This document shows positions 53,506-62,594 of a DNA stretch of 64,000 bases, one piece after another; the first letter of the stretch is position 1; each line of letters begins with the position of its first letter. The stretch comes from MGIIa-L1 sp002495945 (GTDB lineage: Archaea > Thermoplasmatota > Poseidoniia > Poseidoniales > Poseidoniaceae): NCBI GenBank assembly GCA_964013535.1, contig CAXGWS010000007.1, positions 7,521 to 71,520 on the forward strand. The letters are read 5' to 3'. The notes beneath the pieces were generated by a model. That model was not told the origin of the DNA and made no database searches. It was given only the letters and a program-made list of their open reading frames with translations. The position numbers and the translations under genes are program-made.

Positions 53506-54512
53506 GAACCACCTCCCATATGCTGTGGAGCGTCGACTTGCCTAGCAGAAACCGGACTACGGAGCAAATCTTCACTGGTTTTCACTTCATAGCCCAAGTT
53601 CTCCATTATCACAATAAATAGGTCCTCAAGTGAGGCTTCGTATTCATGCATTCGCCTAATTTGAGAGCCAGATTTAGCAGCACAGGACAAAATTATCGAG
53701 GTTGTATCCTCCGATTCATGGAGAACTCGCATTATCCGACCTTCTCGTCGAACCGTCAAGCCCATAGATGACATTTCTTGTTCCAATTTTGAGGCATTGC
53801 CCCATACATGAATTTCGATTTCTCGGTCGATATCTTTCAAGTCCTCAATCTTACCCTGTGCCGCCAATTTACCTTTGTGCAGGAGAACCATGTTATCACA
53901 AACCCGCTCAACGTCATCCATCAAATGAGACGCCATCATGACTGAGCGGTTACCATGTTCAACCATGTTTTGTAGTGTTGTAATCATAAATTCCCTTGCC
54001 GTAGCATCCAAACCGTTCGAAGGCTCGTCTGCGATAATTAATTCTGGATCGTGAATAATACTACATGCTAATTTTGTTGCTTGTTTCATACCAGTTGAAA
54101 AACTGCCAATATTTCGGTATCTTTGTTCTCCAAGACCGACATATTGCAGGACTTCATGCGCCCTAGACATTGCTACAACTGGATTCATACCAAGTAATTC
54201 ACCAGAATATTTGACTTGGTATATGGCCTCCATATCGGGGTTGAGAGCGTCGTACTCTGGCATGTACCCTATTCGCGAGCGTATGGCTGCACCCTCTGTA
54301 CGTATATCGTGACCAAGCACAGTACCTTCGCCAGATGTTGCTTGAATCAAGCCAAGTATTGTCTTTAGAAAAGTAGACTTTCCTGCCCCATTGGGTCCGA
54401 GCAAACCCGTAGCGCCTTTCTTGATTTTGAGATTCAAATTCTCTAGCGCAAGATGGGGTCCATATGACTTTGACAAGTCGGTTGTGTGGATGATGTAGTC
54501 ATCGTCAAACAT
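53502..54512 (-). CDS. ABC transporter ATP-binding protein (exporter pair A)
   Basis: 336 residues. Walker A GPNGAGKSTF, Q-loop GYMPEYDAL, signature SFSTGMKQATKLACS, Walker B LIIADEPSNGLD and switch MMASHLMDDVERV, with a C-terminal region like DrrA/CcmA-type ATPases. First gene of the minus-strand chain 54512-48940, in which every junction overlaps by four bases. The start is ATG 54512 (MFDDDYIIHTTDLS). Confidence 0.9.
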   Translation of the reverse strand: MFDDDYIIHTTDLSKSYGPHLALENLNLKIKKGATGLLGPNGAGKSTFLKTILGLIQATSGEGTVLGHDIRTEGAAIRSRIGYMPEYDALNPDMEAIYQVKYSGELLGMNPVVAMSRAHEVLQYVGLGEQRYRNIGSFSTGMKQATKLACSIIHDPELIIADEPSNGLDATAREFMITTLQNMVEHGNRSVMMASHLMDDVERVCDNMVLLHKGKLAAQGKIEDLKDIDREIEIHVWGNASKLEQEMSSMGLTVRREGRIMRVLHESEDTTSIILSCAAKSGSQIRRMHEYEASLEDLFIVIMENLGYEVKTSEDLLRSPVSARQVDAPQHMGGGS

Positions 54513-54580
54513 AGGTTACCCATCCTAAGGAGATAACAGGCAACCTTTGAATGCTGCGCTAAATTGTGGGATATAGGATT

Positions 54581-56863
54581 CTATTCCTTAATCCCATCAC
54601 GTGTCTTGATGGCAACCCCTTTTCTCATCGCAGCTAAATCTTCTGAGGTTGAAACTGAAACACCATGGCCGATTAAATTGCCAGATTGATTACAAATCAA
54701 ACAAGCCTCACCCGGGCGAAGCCAGGGGTCACAAGCAGTAACAAATCCGTGAAAGACATTGCGACCTTTTCTAACGAAAGGTTCAGCATCATCATCTACT
54801 ACAACAACAGCAAGACCTTCGCCAGCATAAGGTGAAATGGCAGTTTCAGGAAATGTTTCTGGTAGTGGTGTTCTTCTGCGCGTGAATAATTCTACTGCAC
54901 CGGGGTTATTCAGCGATAAGCCGCCGTCTCCTAAACGAAAACTTGCTAAGTGTTGATTAGTTGATGATAAAACATTCTTGATTCGACCATATTTGTTGAC
55001 CACAAACTGTGCACTTTGAACGATTTCTTGCGCTTGTTCTTGATGCACATTAAACAAAACTGAAAATTTATCTGCAGCCTTCAAACGATTTAGTTTCAGC
55101 CTTGCCTGCGCAAAGTAATTATCTTCGTGAATAGTCAATCTCCCTTCAACTAAATTGACCTTTATCGATGGCTTGAGACCACTAACAACATCGAATAGTT
55201 TTGATTCAAACGTTTCAGAACGCAAATCGACAGCAATGATGGCTTTGCCCGATAAACCAAACAATTCAAGTTCTTGGGCTACCCTTGCCATGTCCAAATT
55301 ATTCTTCCATAACCAATCTGGCCCTTCAATATGGCAAAACGGATTCAAGTCTTCAAGACTGTAAGGGACCAATCCAATTGGAGTATTAATCATAATTTCC
55401 AAACCCGGCAAACATTGCAAAAGTTTAGCAACTAAATTGTCACATTTGTCTCGCCAAGGACCTGATTGACCGTAGAATATAATCACGGAATCGCTACCAG
55501 CGCCACTATCATTCCTCGGATGCCATCTATCAAGAAGCAAATTCTTTGCAGCGGTAATGTGAGGTCTTGCCATCGTATCAGAACCAGCCCATTGCTCTCC
55601 GCCCTTCCGAGGAGTGGTTTGTGAATTCAAAATCCAGTTCCAACCAAATTCCCAACCTCCACTATTGCTAAATTCTTGTGAAGATGTCCGCTCATCAAGC
55701 GGGATTTTACCGTGATTAAGGGCGATCATTTCAGCAGTTGCGGGATTGGTAGTCAGCCACAAAAATGCATCTCTCAAGGCAGGGTGTTGATGACTTCTTT
55801 GCTCCACAAGTCGCCAAATATCTCCATCACGGACTGCTTGTCGACATCTAGACAATTCAGCTAAGGTGATTTCAAGATTGTACTTAGACAGCAATTTCAT
55901 TCGGTCGGATTTATCCATTTTCCTCACATCTTCTGGAGAGTACTGGCTAATACAAGGCATGATTATTGGCCATTCAACCATATGCTCAAGTTTCTCTGTC
56001 CCCCATGGTGTCAAGATTCTACCATCTCGAGCAAATAATGCATAGGCTGCTGAATCAAATAAATCTGCACCAAGGGCAATCGACATTGGAAATAGCATGG
56101 GATGGCCACAGCCAAACATATGCACTGGACGATTACTAGGCAGAAATGGTAATGTTGACAGCATTATTTTGGCGTATTCCCGATACCTGTGTTGCTCCAT
56201 TACGGGAACGATACCGCCGATTGGGTGAACTGAAAAGTCAAATTTACCCATTTCCGTTGCTGATTTGGTTCTTAAATCTGAGAAGAGGCCGCCCTGGATT
56301 GGTCCGTTAAGCATGGTATCTCCGGATACCTCAACAGAGACTTTCGACCGTCTAAGGGTTTCATCTACCGCTTCAGCAACCTCTGAGTATTTCATGTCCG
56401 GTCTCGAAAAAACATCAAGCATAGTTGCGATATCAACGTCGATTGCCTTTTGGAAATCTACTATCTCTTCTACACCGACCTCGACATCACCGTAGACATA
56501 GGATTGGAAAGTTCCAGAATCAGTCATTATAACTCCCGGATAGTCTAGAAGGGCATGAACACCGTCAGCAATCGCTTTTTCCTTCAGCCCATCATGCTTC
56601 CAGATGATATATGAATTGGTAATTAACGCACCAATGCCATATCTGTCCCACATCTCCCTTGGTTCAATTGTGCGGATGTTGGGATTTATCACTGGCAGCA
56701 ATGCTGGAGTTTCAAGAATACCGTGCTTAGTGTGAAGTTTTCCTAAACGTGCCCGCCCGTCTCTCGTCGTTATTTCGAACAATCCTTCATCGGCTTCTCG
56801 ACAAGGTTCAGGATTTGGTCTAGGGTGGTCTGACCACACAGGCATGCACATGGCTGTTGCCAT
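54581..56863 (-). CDS. tgtA: Archaeosine tRNA-guanine transglycosylase (TGT with PUA domain)
   Basis: 760 residues. It exchanges guanine-15 of tRNA for preQ0 in archaeosine synthesis. The TGT barrel is clear: HTKHGILETPALLPVINPNI, TNSYIIWKH, MTDSGTFQSYVYGDVEV (Asp of the base site), GPIQGGLFSDLR, HPIGGIVPVMEQHRYREY and GCGHPMLFPMSIALGADLFD (catalytic Asp) before SAAYALFARDGR. The C-terminus has a PUA domain (FVRKGRNVFHGFVTACDPWL, then RPGEACLIC). The zinc-site cysteines seem degenerate (MPCISQYSPEDVRK). The middle region (SVIIFYGQSGPWRDKCDNLV) resembles ArcS-type C-domains only weakly. Alternative starts near ATG 56845 are possible. Confidence 0.9.
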   Translation of the reverse strand: MATAMCMPVWSDHPRPNPEPCREADEGLFEITTRDGRARLGKLHTKHGILETPALLPVINPNIRTIEPREMWDRYGIGALITNSYIIWKHDGLKEKAIADGVHALLDYPGVIMTDSGTFQSYVYGDVEVGVEEIVDFQKAIDVDIATMLDVFSRPDMKYSEVAEAVDETLRRSKVSVEVSGDTMLNGPIQGGLFSDLRTKSATEMGKFDFSVHPIGGIVPVMEQHRYREYAKIMLSTLPFLPSNRPVHMFGCGHPMLFPMSIALGADLFDSAAYALFARDGRILTPWGTEKLEHMVEWPIIMPCISQYSPEDVRKMDKSDRMKLLSKYNLEITLAELSRCRQAVRDGDIWRLVEQRSHQHPALRDAFLWLTTNPATAEMIALNHGKIPLDERTSSQEFSNSGGWEFGWNWILNSQTTPRKGGEQWAGSDTMARPHITAAKNLLLDRWHPRNDSGAGSDSVIIFYGQSGPWRDKCDNLVAKLLQCLPGLEIMINTPIGLVPYSLEDLNPFCHIEGPDWLWKNNLDMARVAQELELFGLSGKAIIAVDLRSETFESKLFDVVSGLKPSIKVNLVEGRLTIHEDNYFAQARLKLNRLKAADKFSVLFNVHQEQAQEIVQSAQFVVNKYGRIKNVLSSTNQHLASFRLGDGGLSLNNPGAVELFTRRRTPLPETFPETAISPYAGEGLAVVVVDDDAEPFVRKGRNVFHGFVTACDPWLRPGEACLICNQSGNLIGHGVSVSTSEDLAAMRKGVAIKTRDGIKE

Positions 56864-56901
56864 TGTGATTTGAATTAATCCGTCAAAAAATTAAGAAATC
56901 A

Positions 56902-57363
56902 TCACACAAATTCGACATTTCCATGTGCCAGTATAAATTCGCGCCCCAGCTCGTCAAATGTGTCGAGTAATGCGCTGGAGAATCTAATATTACTTATTTC
57001 GTCATCAGCCTCGAGATCGGCTTTAATTCCATCAAGCGTCCCCGGAGCAGCACCACAGGAAAGACAAGCACCTGTTAGGTCGAGTACAAAGTCGAGGGTT
57101 GATTCGTTCTGGACAGTTAAAACAACATGTGACTCGACCTTAATACCACCACCATGACCATCCAATGCAGCTCTTACACTACCCAGTCTTGCTAGCAATG
57201 CCGGTACTAAATCATCGGATTCAATCATATCAAATATTGAGCGTGCTCGGAGTTTTGCTTCGTATATCGGGTCGACAGACTCTTCTATTCTCTTCTGAGC
57301 CTCTTGGTCGAGTGATTGCTTAGCCTCTGCTGCATATTTGGCAACAAGGTCGTCATCAGTCAT
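56902..57363 (-). CDS. NifU-like iron-sulfur scaffold protein
   Basis: 153 residues. An N-terminal helical part of about 60 residues precedes a NifU C-terminal-type domain: LDGHGGGIKVESHVVLTVQN and LTGACLSCGAAPGTLDGIKA with the CxxC cluster ligands. It likely carries or delivers Fe-S clusters. It is divergent from the suf operon across 107 bases that hold an inverted repeat (57404-57419), suggesting shared regulation. Confidence 0.86.
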   Translation of the reverse strand: MTDDDLVAKYAAEAKQSLDQEAQKRIEESVDPIYEAKLRARSIFDMIESDDLVPALLARLGSVRAALDGHGGGIKVESHVVLTVQNESTLDFVLDLTGACLSCGAAPGTLDGIKADLEADDEISNIRFSSALLDTFDELGREFILAHGNVEFV

Positions 57364-57403
57364 GGTTTGTGTAACGAGGTGTAGTTTTTGATTCTTTGTA
57401 AAA

Positions 57404-57419
57404 TTTAGGCCAACCTAAA
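57404..57419. promoter_or_regulatory. Inverted repeat TTTAGG-N4-CCTAAA, candidate DtxR/IdeR-type operator
   Basis: The 16 bases TTTAGGCCAACCTAAA have perfect six-base arms with a four-base spacer. The core TTAGG-N4-CCTAA has the same form as one half of the DtxR/IdeR-type iron box (TTAGGTTAGCCTAACCTAA). It lies in the divergent region between the NifU-like gene (start 57363) and sufC (start 57471), both needed for iron-sulfur assembly. Binding is inferred; no regulator gene is seen in the window. Confidence 0.5.
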
Positions 57420-57470
57420 AACGCAATACTGCGCCCCAATTTTTTACACTCATTCATAAAGGGGAAACAT

Positions 57471-58229
57471 GTGGTTGGACTGGGTGAGACATTGTCTAAT
57501 GTAGTTCTTGACATACAAAATCTTCACGTTTCTGTGGAGGGCAATGAAATAATTAAGGGTTTATCGCTAACAATAAACGCTGGCGAAATACATGCCATAA
57601 TGGGCAGAAATGGAGCAGGAAAATCGACCCTTGCCCATGTCCTAATGGGTCACCCAGCATATGAAATCACCAGCGGGGAGATATCCTTCCGTGGCAAATC
57701 GCTCGACGAGTATGATGTATTCGAAAGAGCAAGAGCAGGTATGTTCCTTTCATTCCAATACCCGCCATCGATTCCCGGGGTGCAAGTTGGTAATTTCCTC
57801 AAAAAATCTGTTAATAATGTGCGAGGAGAGAAAGTCAAAGCGAGAGAGTTCCGCAAAGAATTAAACGCCGCAATGGACAAATTGGACATGGATCGAAGTT
57901 TTCTATCAAGATATGTTAACGATGGCTTTAGCGGTGGCGAGAAAAAACGCCTTGAAATGCTGCAAATGATGTTGTTAAAGCCCAACCTTGCGTTGCTAGA
58001 CGAAACTGATTCAGGATTAGACATCGACGCTCTTAGGCTCGTTGCTAAAGGAATTAACGAAACAGCAGACAGCACCGGATTCCTCGTCATCACTCACTAT
58101 CAAAGGCTGTTAGATTTGGTCAAGCCGGACTTTGTCCATGCAATGATTGATGGCAAATTTGTCAAGTCCGGTGGTCCTGAACTAGCACTTAAGTTAGAAG
58201 ACCAAGGATACGACTGGTTGGAGGCATGA
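57471..58229 (+). CDS. sufC: SufC, Fe-S assembly ATPase
   Basis: 252 residues from GTG 57471 (MVGLGETLSN); a TTG at 57492 is an alternative and would remove a non-conserved N-terminus. It is a soluble ABC-type ATPase: Walker A GRNGAGKSTLAHVLMGHP, FLSFQYPPSIPGV (SufC-type Q-loop), signature FSGGEKKRLEMLQ, Walker B LALLDETDSGLDIDAL and switch His. It works with SufB and SufD. The sufB start overlaps its stop. Confidence 0.95.
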   Translation: MVGLGETLSNVVLDIQNLHVSVEGNEIIKGLSLTINAGEIHAIMGRNGAGKSTLAHVLMGHPAYEITSGEISFRGKSLDEYDVFERARAGMFLSFQYPPSIPGVQVGNFLKKSVNNVRGEKVKAREFRKELNAAMDKLDMDRSFLSRYVNDGFSGGEKKRLEMLQMMLLKPNLALLDETDSGLDIDALRLVAKGINETADSTGFLVITHYQRLLDLVKPDFVHAMIDGKFVKSGGPELALKLEDQGYDWLEA

Positions 58230-59638
58230 GCATGAGTGACGAAGCAATCAATGCAGTAGGCGACTACAAATACGGTTTCCACGATCCAGAAAAGGCAACA
58301 ATCAGGTTCGACAAAGGGCTTTCAGAACAAGTAGTGAGAGATATCTCAGCACTCAAAGATGAACCTCAGTGGATGACTGAACTCCGAGTAAAAGCATATC
58401 ACCACTTCATGGAAAGGCCAATGCCTGATTGGGGCAACTGCAACATGCTCGAATCGATAAAATTCGACGATGTAACCTACTTTTTGCGCTCCTCCGACCA
58501 AACCCAAAACAACTGGGATGATGTACCAGACGACATCAAAAATACCTTCGACAGACTTGGAATTCCTGAAGCTGAACAGAAGTGGCTTGGTGGGGTAACC
58601 GCACAGTATGAATCCGAAGCCGTATATCATTCGATTAGAGAGGACCTTGAGGAACAAGGAGTAATCTTCCTAGATATGGATTCTGGATTAAAGGAATATC
58701 CAGAACTTGTTAAACAATATTTTGGAACCGTCATTCCATATGGAGATAACAAATTTTCAGCCTTGAACACTGCTGTATGGAGCGGCGGTTCGTTCATCTA
58801 CGTCCCGAAAGGTGTTCATGTTGAAATGCCTGTACAAGCCTACTTTAGGATTAACGCTAAAAACATGGGCCAGTTTGAAAGAACCTTGATAATTGCCGAT
58901 GAAGGAAGCAGCATTCATTACGTTGAGGGATGCACTGCACCGACATACTCTACTGATTCACTTCACTCTGCAGTTGTTGAATTAATTGCCATGGAGGGTG
59001 CTAAGATTCGCTATTCAACCGTACAGAACTGGTCTGCCAATGTGTATAACTTGGTCACCAAACGAGGAATCGCTCACAAAAATGCAGTTGTTGAATGGGT
59101 TGATGGAAACATCGGCAGTAAACTGACAATGAAGTATCCCGCAGTGATTCTCAAAGGTGAAGGAGCGCACGCTGAAATAATCTCAGTAGCCTATGCTGGT
59201 GAGGGACAACATCAAGATGCTGGGGCAAAAGTTCACCACTTGGCTCCAAATACAACATCCAATATTCTTTCAAAATCAATATCCAAAAACGGAGGCAGGT
59301 CCTCATATCGTGGGCTCTTAAAGGTTAATCCAAAAGCGCATGGTTGTCGATCAAAGGTTGTATGTGATGCACTAATGCTCGATTCCACCTCACGCTCTGA
59401 CACATATCCAACCATGGAAGTGGGCAACTCAACCGCTGATCTAGAGCATGAAGCAAGCGTCTCAAAAATTTCCGGTGACCAACTATTCTACCTCATGAGT
59501 CGAGGATTTAGTGAAGAAGAAGCAATGGGCCTAATTGTTAATGGATTCTTTGAACCATTTACCAGAGAATTACCCATGGAATATGCAGTTGAACTAAACA
59601 AACTACTCGAACTTGAGATGGAAGGTGCCATCGGATGA
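58226..59638 (+). CDS. sufB: SufB, Fe-S scaffold subunit
   Basis: 470 residues. Landmarks are GLSEQVVRDISALKDEPQWM (the start of SufB), NTAVWSGGSFIYVPKGVHVE, EGCTAPTYSTDSLHSAVVEL with the conserved Cys, GSKLTMKYPAVILKGEGAHA, and the C-terminal EHEASVSKISGDQLFYLMSR. It assembles [Fe-S] clusters with SufC and SufD. Four-base overlaps join it to both neighbours, indicating coupled translation. Confidence 0.96.
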   Translation: MSMSDEAINAVGDYKYGFHDPEKATIRFDKGLSEQVVRDISALKDEPQWMTELRVKAYHHFMERPMPDWGNCNMLESIKFDDVTYFLRSSDQTQNNWDDVPDDIKNTFDRLGIPEAEQKWLGGVTAQYESEAVYHSIREDLEEQGVIFLDMDSGLKEYPELVKQYFGTVIPYGDNKFSALNTAVWSGGSFIYVPKGVHVEMPVQAYFRINAKNMGQFERTLIIADEGSSIHYVEGCTAPTYSTDSLHSAVVELIAMEGAKIRYSTVQNWSANVYNLVTKRGIAHKNAVVEWVDGNIGSKLTMKYPAVILKGEGAHAEIISVAYAGEGQHQDAGAKVHHLAPNTTSNILSKSISKNGGRSSYRGLLKVNPKAHGCRSKVVCDALMLDSTSRSDTYPTMEVGNSTADLEHEASVSKISGDQLFYLMSRGFSEEEAMGLIVNGFFEPFTRELPMEYAVELNKLLELEMEGAIG

Positions 59639-60660
59639 GTTACCTCGATTTGCCAATCCCAAAAAGGTCAGAACACCTTTGGAGATACACCTCCTGGAAG
59701 AGAGTCCACCCAACCAAAGTTGACACATTGCCAAGCATTACATCAGCAACGGTGTCTGTCAATGGTTTAGTTATCTCACCAAATTCCACCGCAGTAGTAA
59801 CTCCAGACGATGACATTTCGAGAGTTTTTTTAGCAGAATCGAATAACCAAATGCACAAGGTTGTCATCAATGATGATAATAATGATTTATCTATTCAGAT
59901 TAACAGCGAAGATGATGCCAATTCCTGTCACATCCACTTTGACGCCAAAGTATCGGCCAGTGTTAGAATCTCACTGACAGGAAATTCGAAATGGTTTGGT
60001 TTGAAGATAACAGGAGAATTAGGGCAAAATGTCAATCTATCATATGGAATTGTTAACGATATGGGAGATGACACTACCATACTGCGATGCGAAGACTGGC
60101 AAGTCTCTCGAGATTCAACACTCGAGTATGGAGAATTATCGGCCGGTGGCGAGAGGATAAAAAGCGACATTCGCACCTATCTATCTGGAGTCAATTCATC
60201 GCTGATGCAGAATATTGCAGTCAATTGTCAAGCCACCAGTGTTGATGATCACCACATTGAGATCCACCATTTGAGCGGCCATAGCAATTCCTCACTAACT
60301 GTAAAATCTGCGTGTGCCGATAGGAGTCATGCTATTGGTACTGGTTTGCTGGTGATCGAGGAAGATTGTGATAAATCAGACGCTGGTCAAGTTTTCAAAA
60401 ATTTGTTACTATCAGAACGGGCTAAAGCAGAATCTATACCAGAATTAGAGGTGTTATCAGATGATGTTAGTGCAGCTCATGGGGCTGCCAGTTCCTCTGT
60501 TGACCCTGAACAAATCCATTACCTGATGGCAAGAGGATTTAGCCGAGAAGATGCCACAAGTGAAATTGTTGAAGGATTTTTAATTAGCAGTTTTGCAAAG
60601 ATAGCGAACCAACAAACCAGAGAGTTTCTTATCAATTCTCTTTCCAATCTACTAGATTAG
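59635..60660 (+). CDS. sufD: SufD, Fe-S assembly subunit
   Basis: 341 residues. The N-terminus (LPIPKRSEHLWRYTSWKRVH) and the beta-helix part ending AAHGAASSSVDPEQIHYLMA, RGFSREDATSEIVEGFL match SufD, which is shorter and more divergent than SufB. It stabilises the SufBC2D complex and aids iron entry. The sufS start follows 4 bases after the stop. Confidence 0.92.
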   Translation: MSYLDLPIPKRSEHLWRYTSWKRVHPTKVDTLPSITSATVSVNGLVISPNSTAVVTPDDDISRVFLAESNNQMHKVVINDDNNDLSIQINSEDDANSCHIHFDAKVSASVRISLTGNSKWFGLKITGELGQNVNLSYGIVNDMGDDTTILRCEDWQVSRDSTLEYGELSAGGERIKSDIRTYLSGVNSSLMQNIAVNCQATSVDDHHIEIHHLSGHSNSSLTVKSACADRSHAIGTGLLVIEEDCDKSDAGQVFKNLLLSERAKAESIPELEVLSDDVSAAHGAASSSVDPEQIHYLMARGFSREDATSEIVEGFLISSFAKIANQQTREFLINSLSNLLD

Positions 60661-60664
60661 CGAG

Positions 60665-61861
60665 ATGAGCACCATGCGCGAAGAGTTCCCGATTTTACAA
60701 CGTGAAATTAATGGCTATCCATTAGTTTATTTTGATAATGCGGCCACAACTCAAAAGCCAAATTCTGTAATTAATGCCATGAATGATTACTATTCAAATT
60801 CCAACGCCAACGTACACAGGGCAGTTCACACCCTCGCAGGAGAAGCAACTGAAGGGTATGAATCATGTAGAAGCGCATTGAAAGCTCGCTTTAACGCCAA
60901 TAAAGCAATAATCACCAGTGGCACAACTGAAGCAATCAATCTAGTTGCTCACGCATGGGGCAGGGCAAATTTGTCAGATGGTGATGCAATAATCTTGACT
61001 GAAATGGAGCACCACTCGGATATTGTACCTTGGCAAATGTTAGCCCAGGAAATGAACATCGAATTGAGATTTATTCCAGTCCAAAAAGACTTGACTCTTG
61101 ATATGGATTTATTTGAAGCAGCCATTGAAGGTGCAAAATTAGTTTGTGTTGTACACATATCTAATGTATTAGGAGTCTGTAATCCGGTTGAAAAGATAAT
61201 TGATATCGCACATCGAAACGGTGCACGAGTATTGCTTGATGCCGCACAAAGCGCCCCTCACCAAGACATCAACTTCGAAGAACTGGGTGCAGATTTTATG
61301 GCATTTTCTGCCCACAAAATGTGTGGTCCAACCGGAATTGGTGCTTTACTTGTTACTGATGATGCATTCGATGAAATGCAACCGTTCATGGGTGGTGGAG
61401 ACATGATTGAAACAGTAAGCATTCGTGGCTCAACCTACCAAAAAAACGAACAGAAATTTGAAGCCGGCACTCCACGAATCGCGGAGGCTATTGGGTGGAC
61501 TGAGGCGATAAAATGGTTGAATTCAGTTGATATCAAAACTGAGCACAAAAGGATTCTTAATTCCGCACGATGGCTTGCAAACCAACTTAGAAACCTTGGC
61601 ATGAAAGTTTATGCTCGCCATGGTGACAATGATGCAGCAGTCGTTTCTTTCCTCCATCCTACCATGAATAGTGAAGATCTAGCTCACCTCTTAGATGCGA
61701 GAGGCTTCGCGGTAAGAACTGGACATCACTGTGCTCAACCGTTGTTAGAACGACTCGAGATTAATGGCACTGTGCGCGTATCTTTATATTTCTACAATAC
61801 ACATGAAGAAGTTGTTTCCTTTGTTGAATACTTTACAGAAATAATGGAGAGATTCGCATGA
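60665..61861 (+). CDS. sufS: SufS, cysteine desulfurase
   Basis: 398 residues. It is PLP-dependent and releases sulfur from cysteine. Motifs: YFDNAATTQKPNSV, NVHRAVHTLAGEATEGYE, TSGTTEAINLVAHAWG, EMEHHSDIVPWQ, DAAQSAPHQDINF, the PLP lysine in FSAHKMCGPTGIGALL, and the active-site Cys in RTGHHCAQPLLERL. The C-terminal stop overlaps the sufE start (ATGA). The group II (SufS/CsdA) type matches its SufE partner. Confidence 0.96.
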   Translation: MSTMREEFPILQREINGYPLVYFDNAATTQKPNSVINAMNDYYSNSNANVHRAVHTLAGEATEGYESCRSALKARFNANKAIITSGTTEAINLVAHAWGRANLSDGDAIILTEMEHHSDIVPWQMLAQEMNIELRFIPVQKDLTLDMDLFEAAIEGAKLVCVVHISNVLGVCNPVEKIIDIAHRNGARVLLDAAQSAPHQDINFEELGADFMAFSAHKMCGPTGIGALLVTDDAFDEMQPFMGGGDMIETVSIRGSTYQKNEQKFEAGTPRIAEAIGWTEAIKWLNSVDIKTEHKRILNSARWLANQLRNLGMKVYARHGDNDAAVVSFLHPTMNSEDLAHLLDARGFAVRTGHHCAQPLLERLEINGTVRVSLYFYNTHEEVVSFVEYFTEIMERFA

Positions 61862-62280
61862 ATTACTCAGCAGAATTAGTCGAACTTATCGAAGAATTCA
61901 AGGAAATCGATGACAAAATGGAACGTCTAGAGATGGTTTTTGAGTTAGCCGATGAGGTTAATCTTCTGCCATCAGACCAGTGGACAGATTCCACAAGAGT
62001 CCATGGTTGTCAGTCTGAAGCCCATGTTAAAATTGGGTTAGTAAACTCGAATGTTAACTTTCAAGCAGGAGCCGATTCAAAATTAGTTCAAGGATTAATG
62101 GGGATTCTAACGATGGCTATTCACGGTTGCGATGCAAATATTGTACTGGAATTAACACCGAATTTTGCGTCAGAAATGGGAATATTAAATTCATTATCCC
62201 CAAGTCGTTCAAATGGATTTAGGAATATGTTTGATAAAGTGATGAATGAAATAAGAACCCAATTGGAGGCGCAATTATGA
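61858..62280 (+). CDS. sufE: SufE, cysteine desulfuration accessory protein
   Basis: 140 residues. The conserved sulfur-acceptor Cys lies in STRVHGCQSEAHVKIG, with SufE-type features such as RLEMVFELADEVNLLPSDQW and a C-terminal part ending LSPSRSNGFRNMFDKVMNEI. It takes persulfide from SufS and stimulates it. The four-base overlaps with sufS and sufT confirm operon membership. SufE is mostly bacterial. Confidence 0.93.
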   Translation: MNYSAELVELIEEFKEIDDKMERLEMVFELADEVNLLPSDQWTDSTRVHGCQSEAHVKIGLVNSNVNFQAGADSKLVQGLMGILTMAIHGCDANIVLELTPNFASEMGILNSLSPSRSNGFRNMFDKVMNEIRTQLEAQL

Positions 62281-62594
62281 CAGATAAAGCTGCGGTTATG
62301 GAGCAACTAGACGAGGTGGAAGACCCGGAACTAGACCTTTCAATCGTCGAGTTAGGCTTAGTATATGATGTTAGAATCGAAGACAAAGATGGACAAGTAC
62401 ACGCTGAAATTGACATGACTCTAACAAGTCCTGGATGTCCAGCCGCGGCAGAAATTATGGCTGCTACGCATCGTGCTGCTCTAACTACTGAGGGTATAGA
62501 ATCAGTACATGTTAATCTTGTTTGGTCACCAAGGTGGGACCCAAAAATCCATGCATCCGAGGATGCTAAGATGGACATGGGAATTTGGGATTAG
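62277..62594 (+). CDS. sufT: SufT/MIP18-family Fe-S maturation protein
   Basis: 105 residues. The DUF59/MIP18 core is present: EDPELDLSIVELGLVYDVRI, MTLTSPGCPAAAEIMA with the conserved Cys, and VNLVWSPRWDPKIHAS. Family members aid cluster assembly or transfer (SufT, CIA2, PaaD-like). The last gene of the suf operon; its stop overlaps by three bases the stop of the convergent GTPase gene. The symbol is inferred from operon position. Confidence 0.86.
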   Translation: MTDKAAVMEQLDEVEDPELDLSIVELGLVYDVRIEDKDGQVHAEIDMTLTSPGCPAAAEIMAATHRAALTTEGIESVHVNLVWSPRWDPKIHASEDAKMDMGIWD

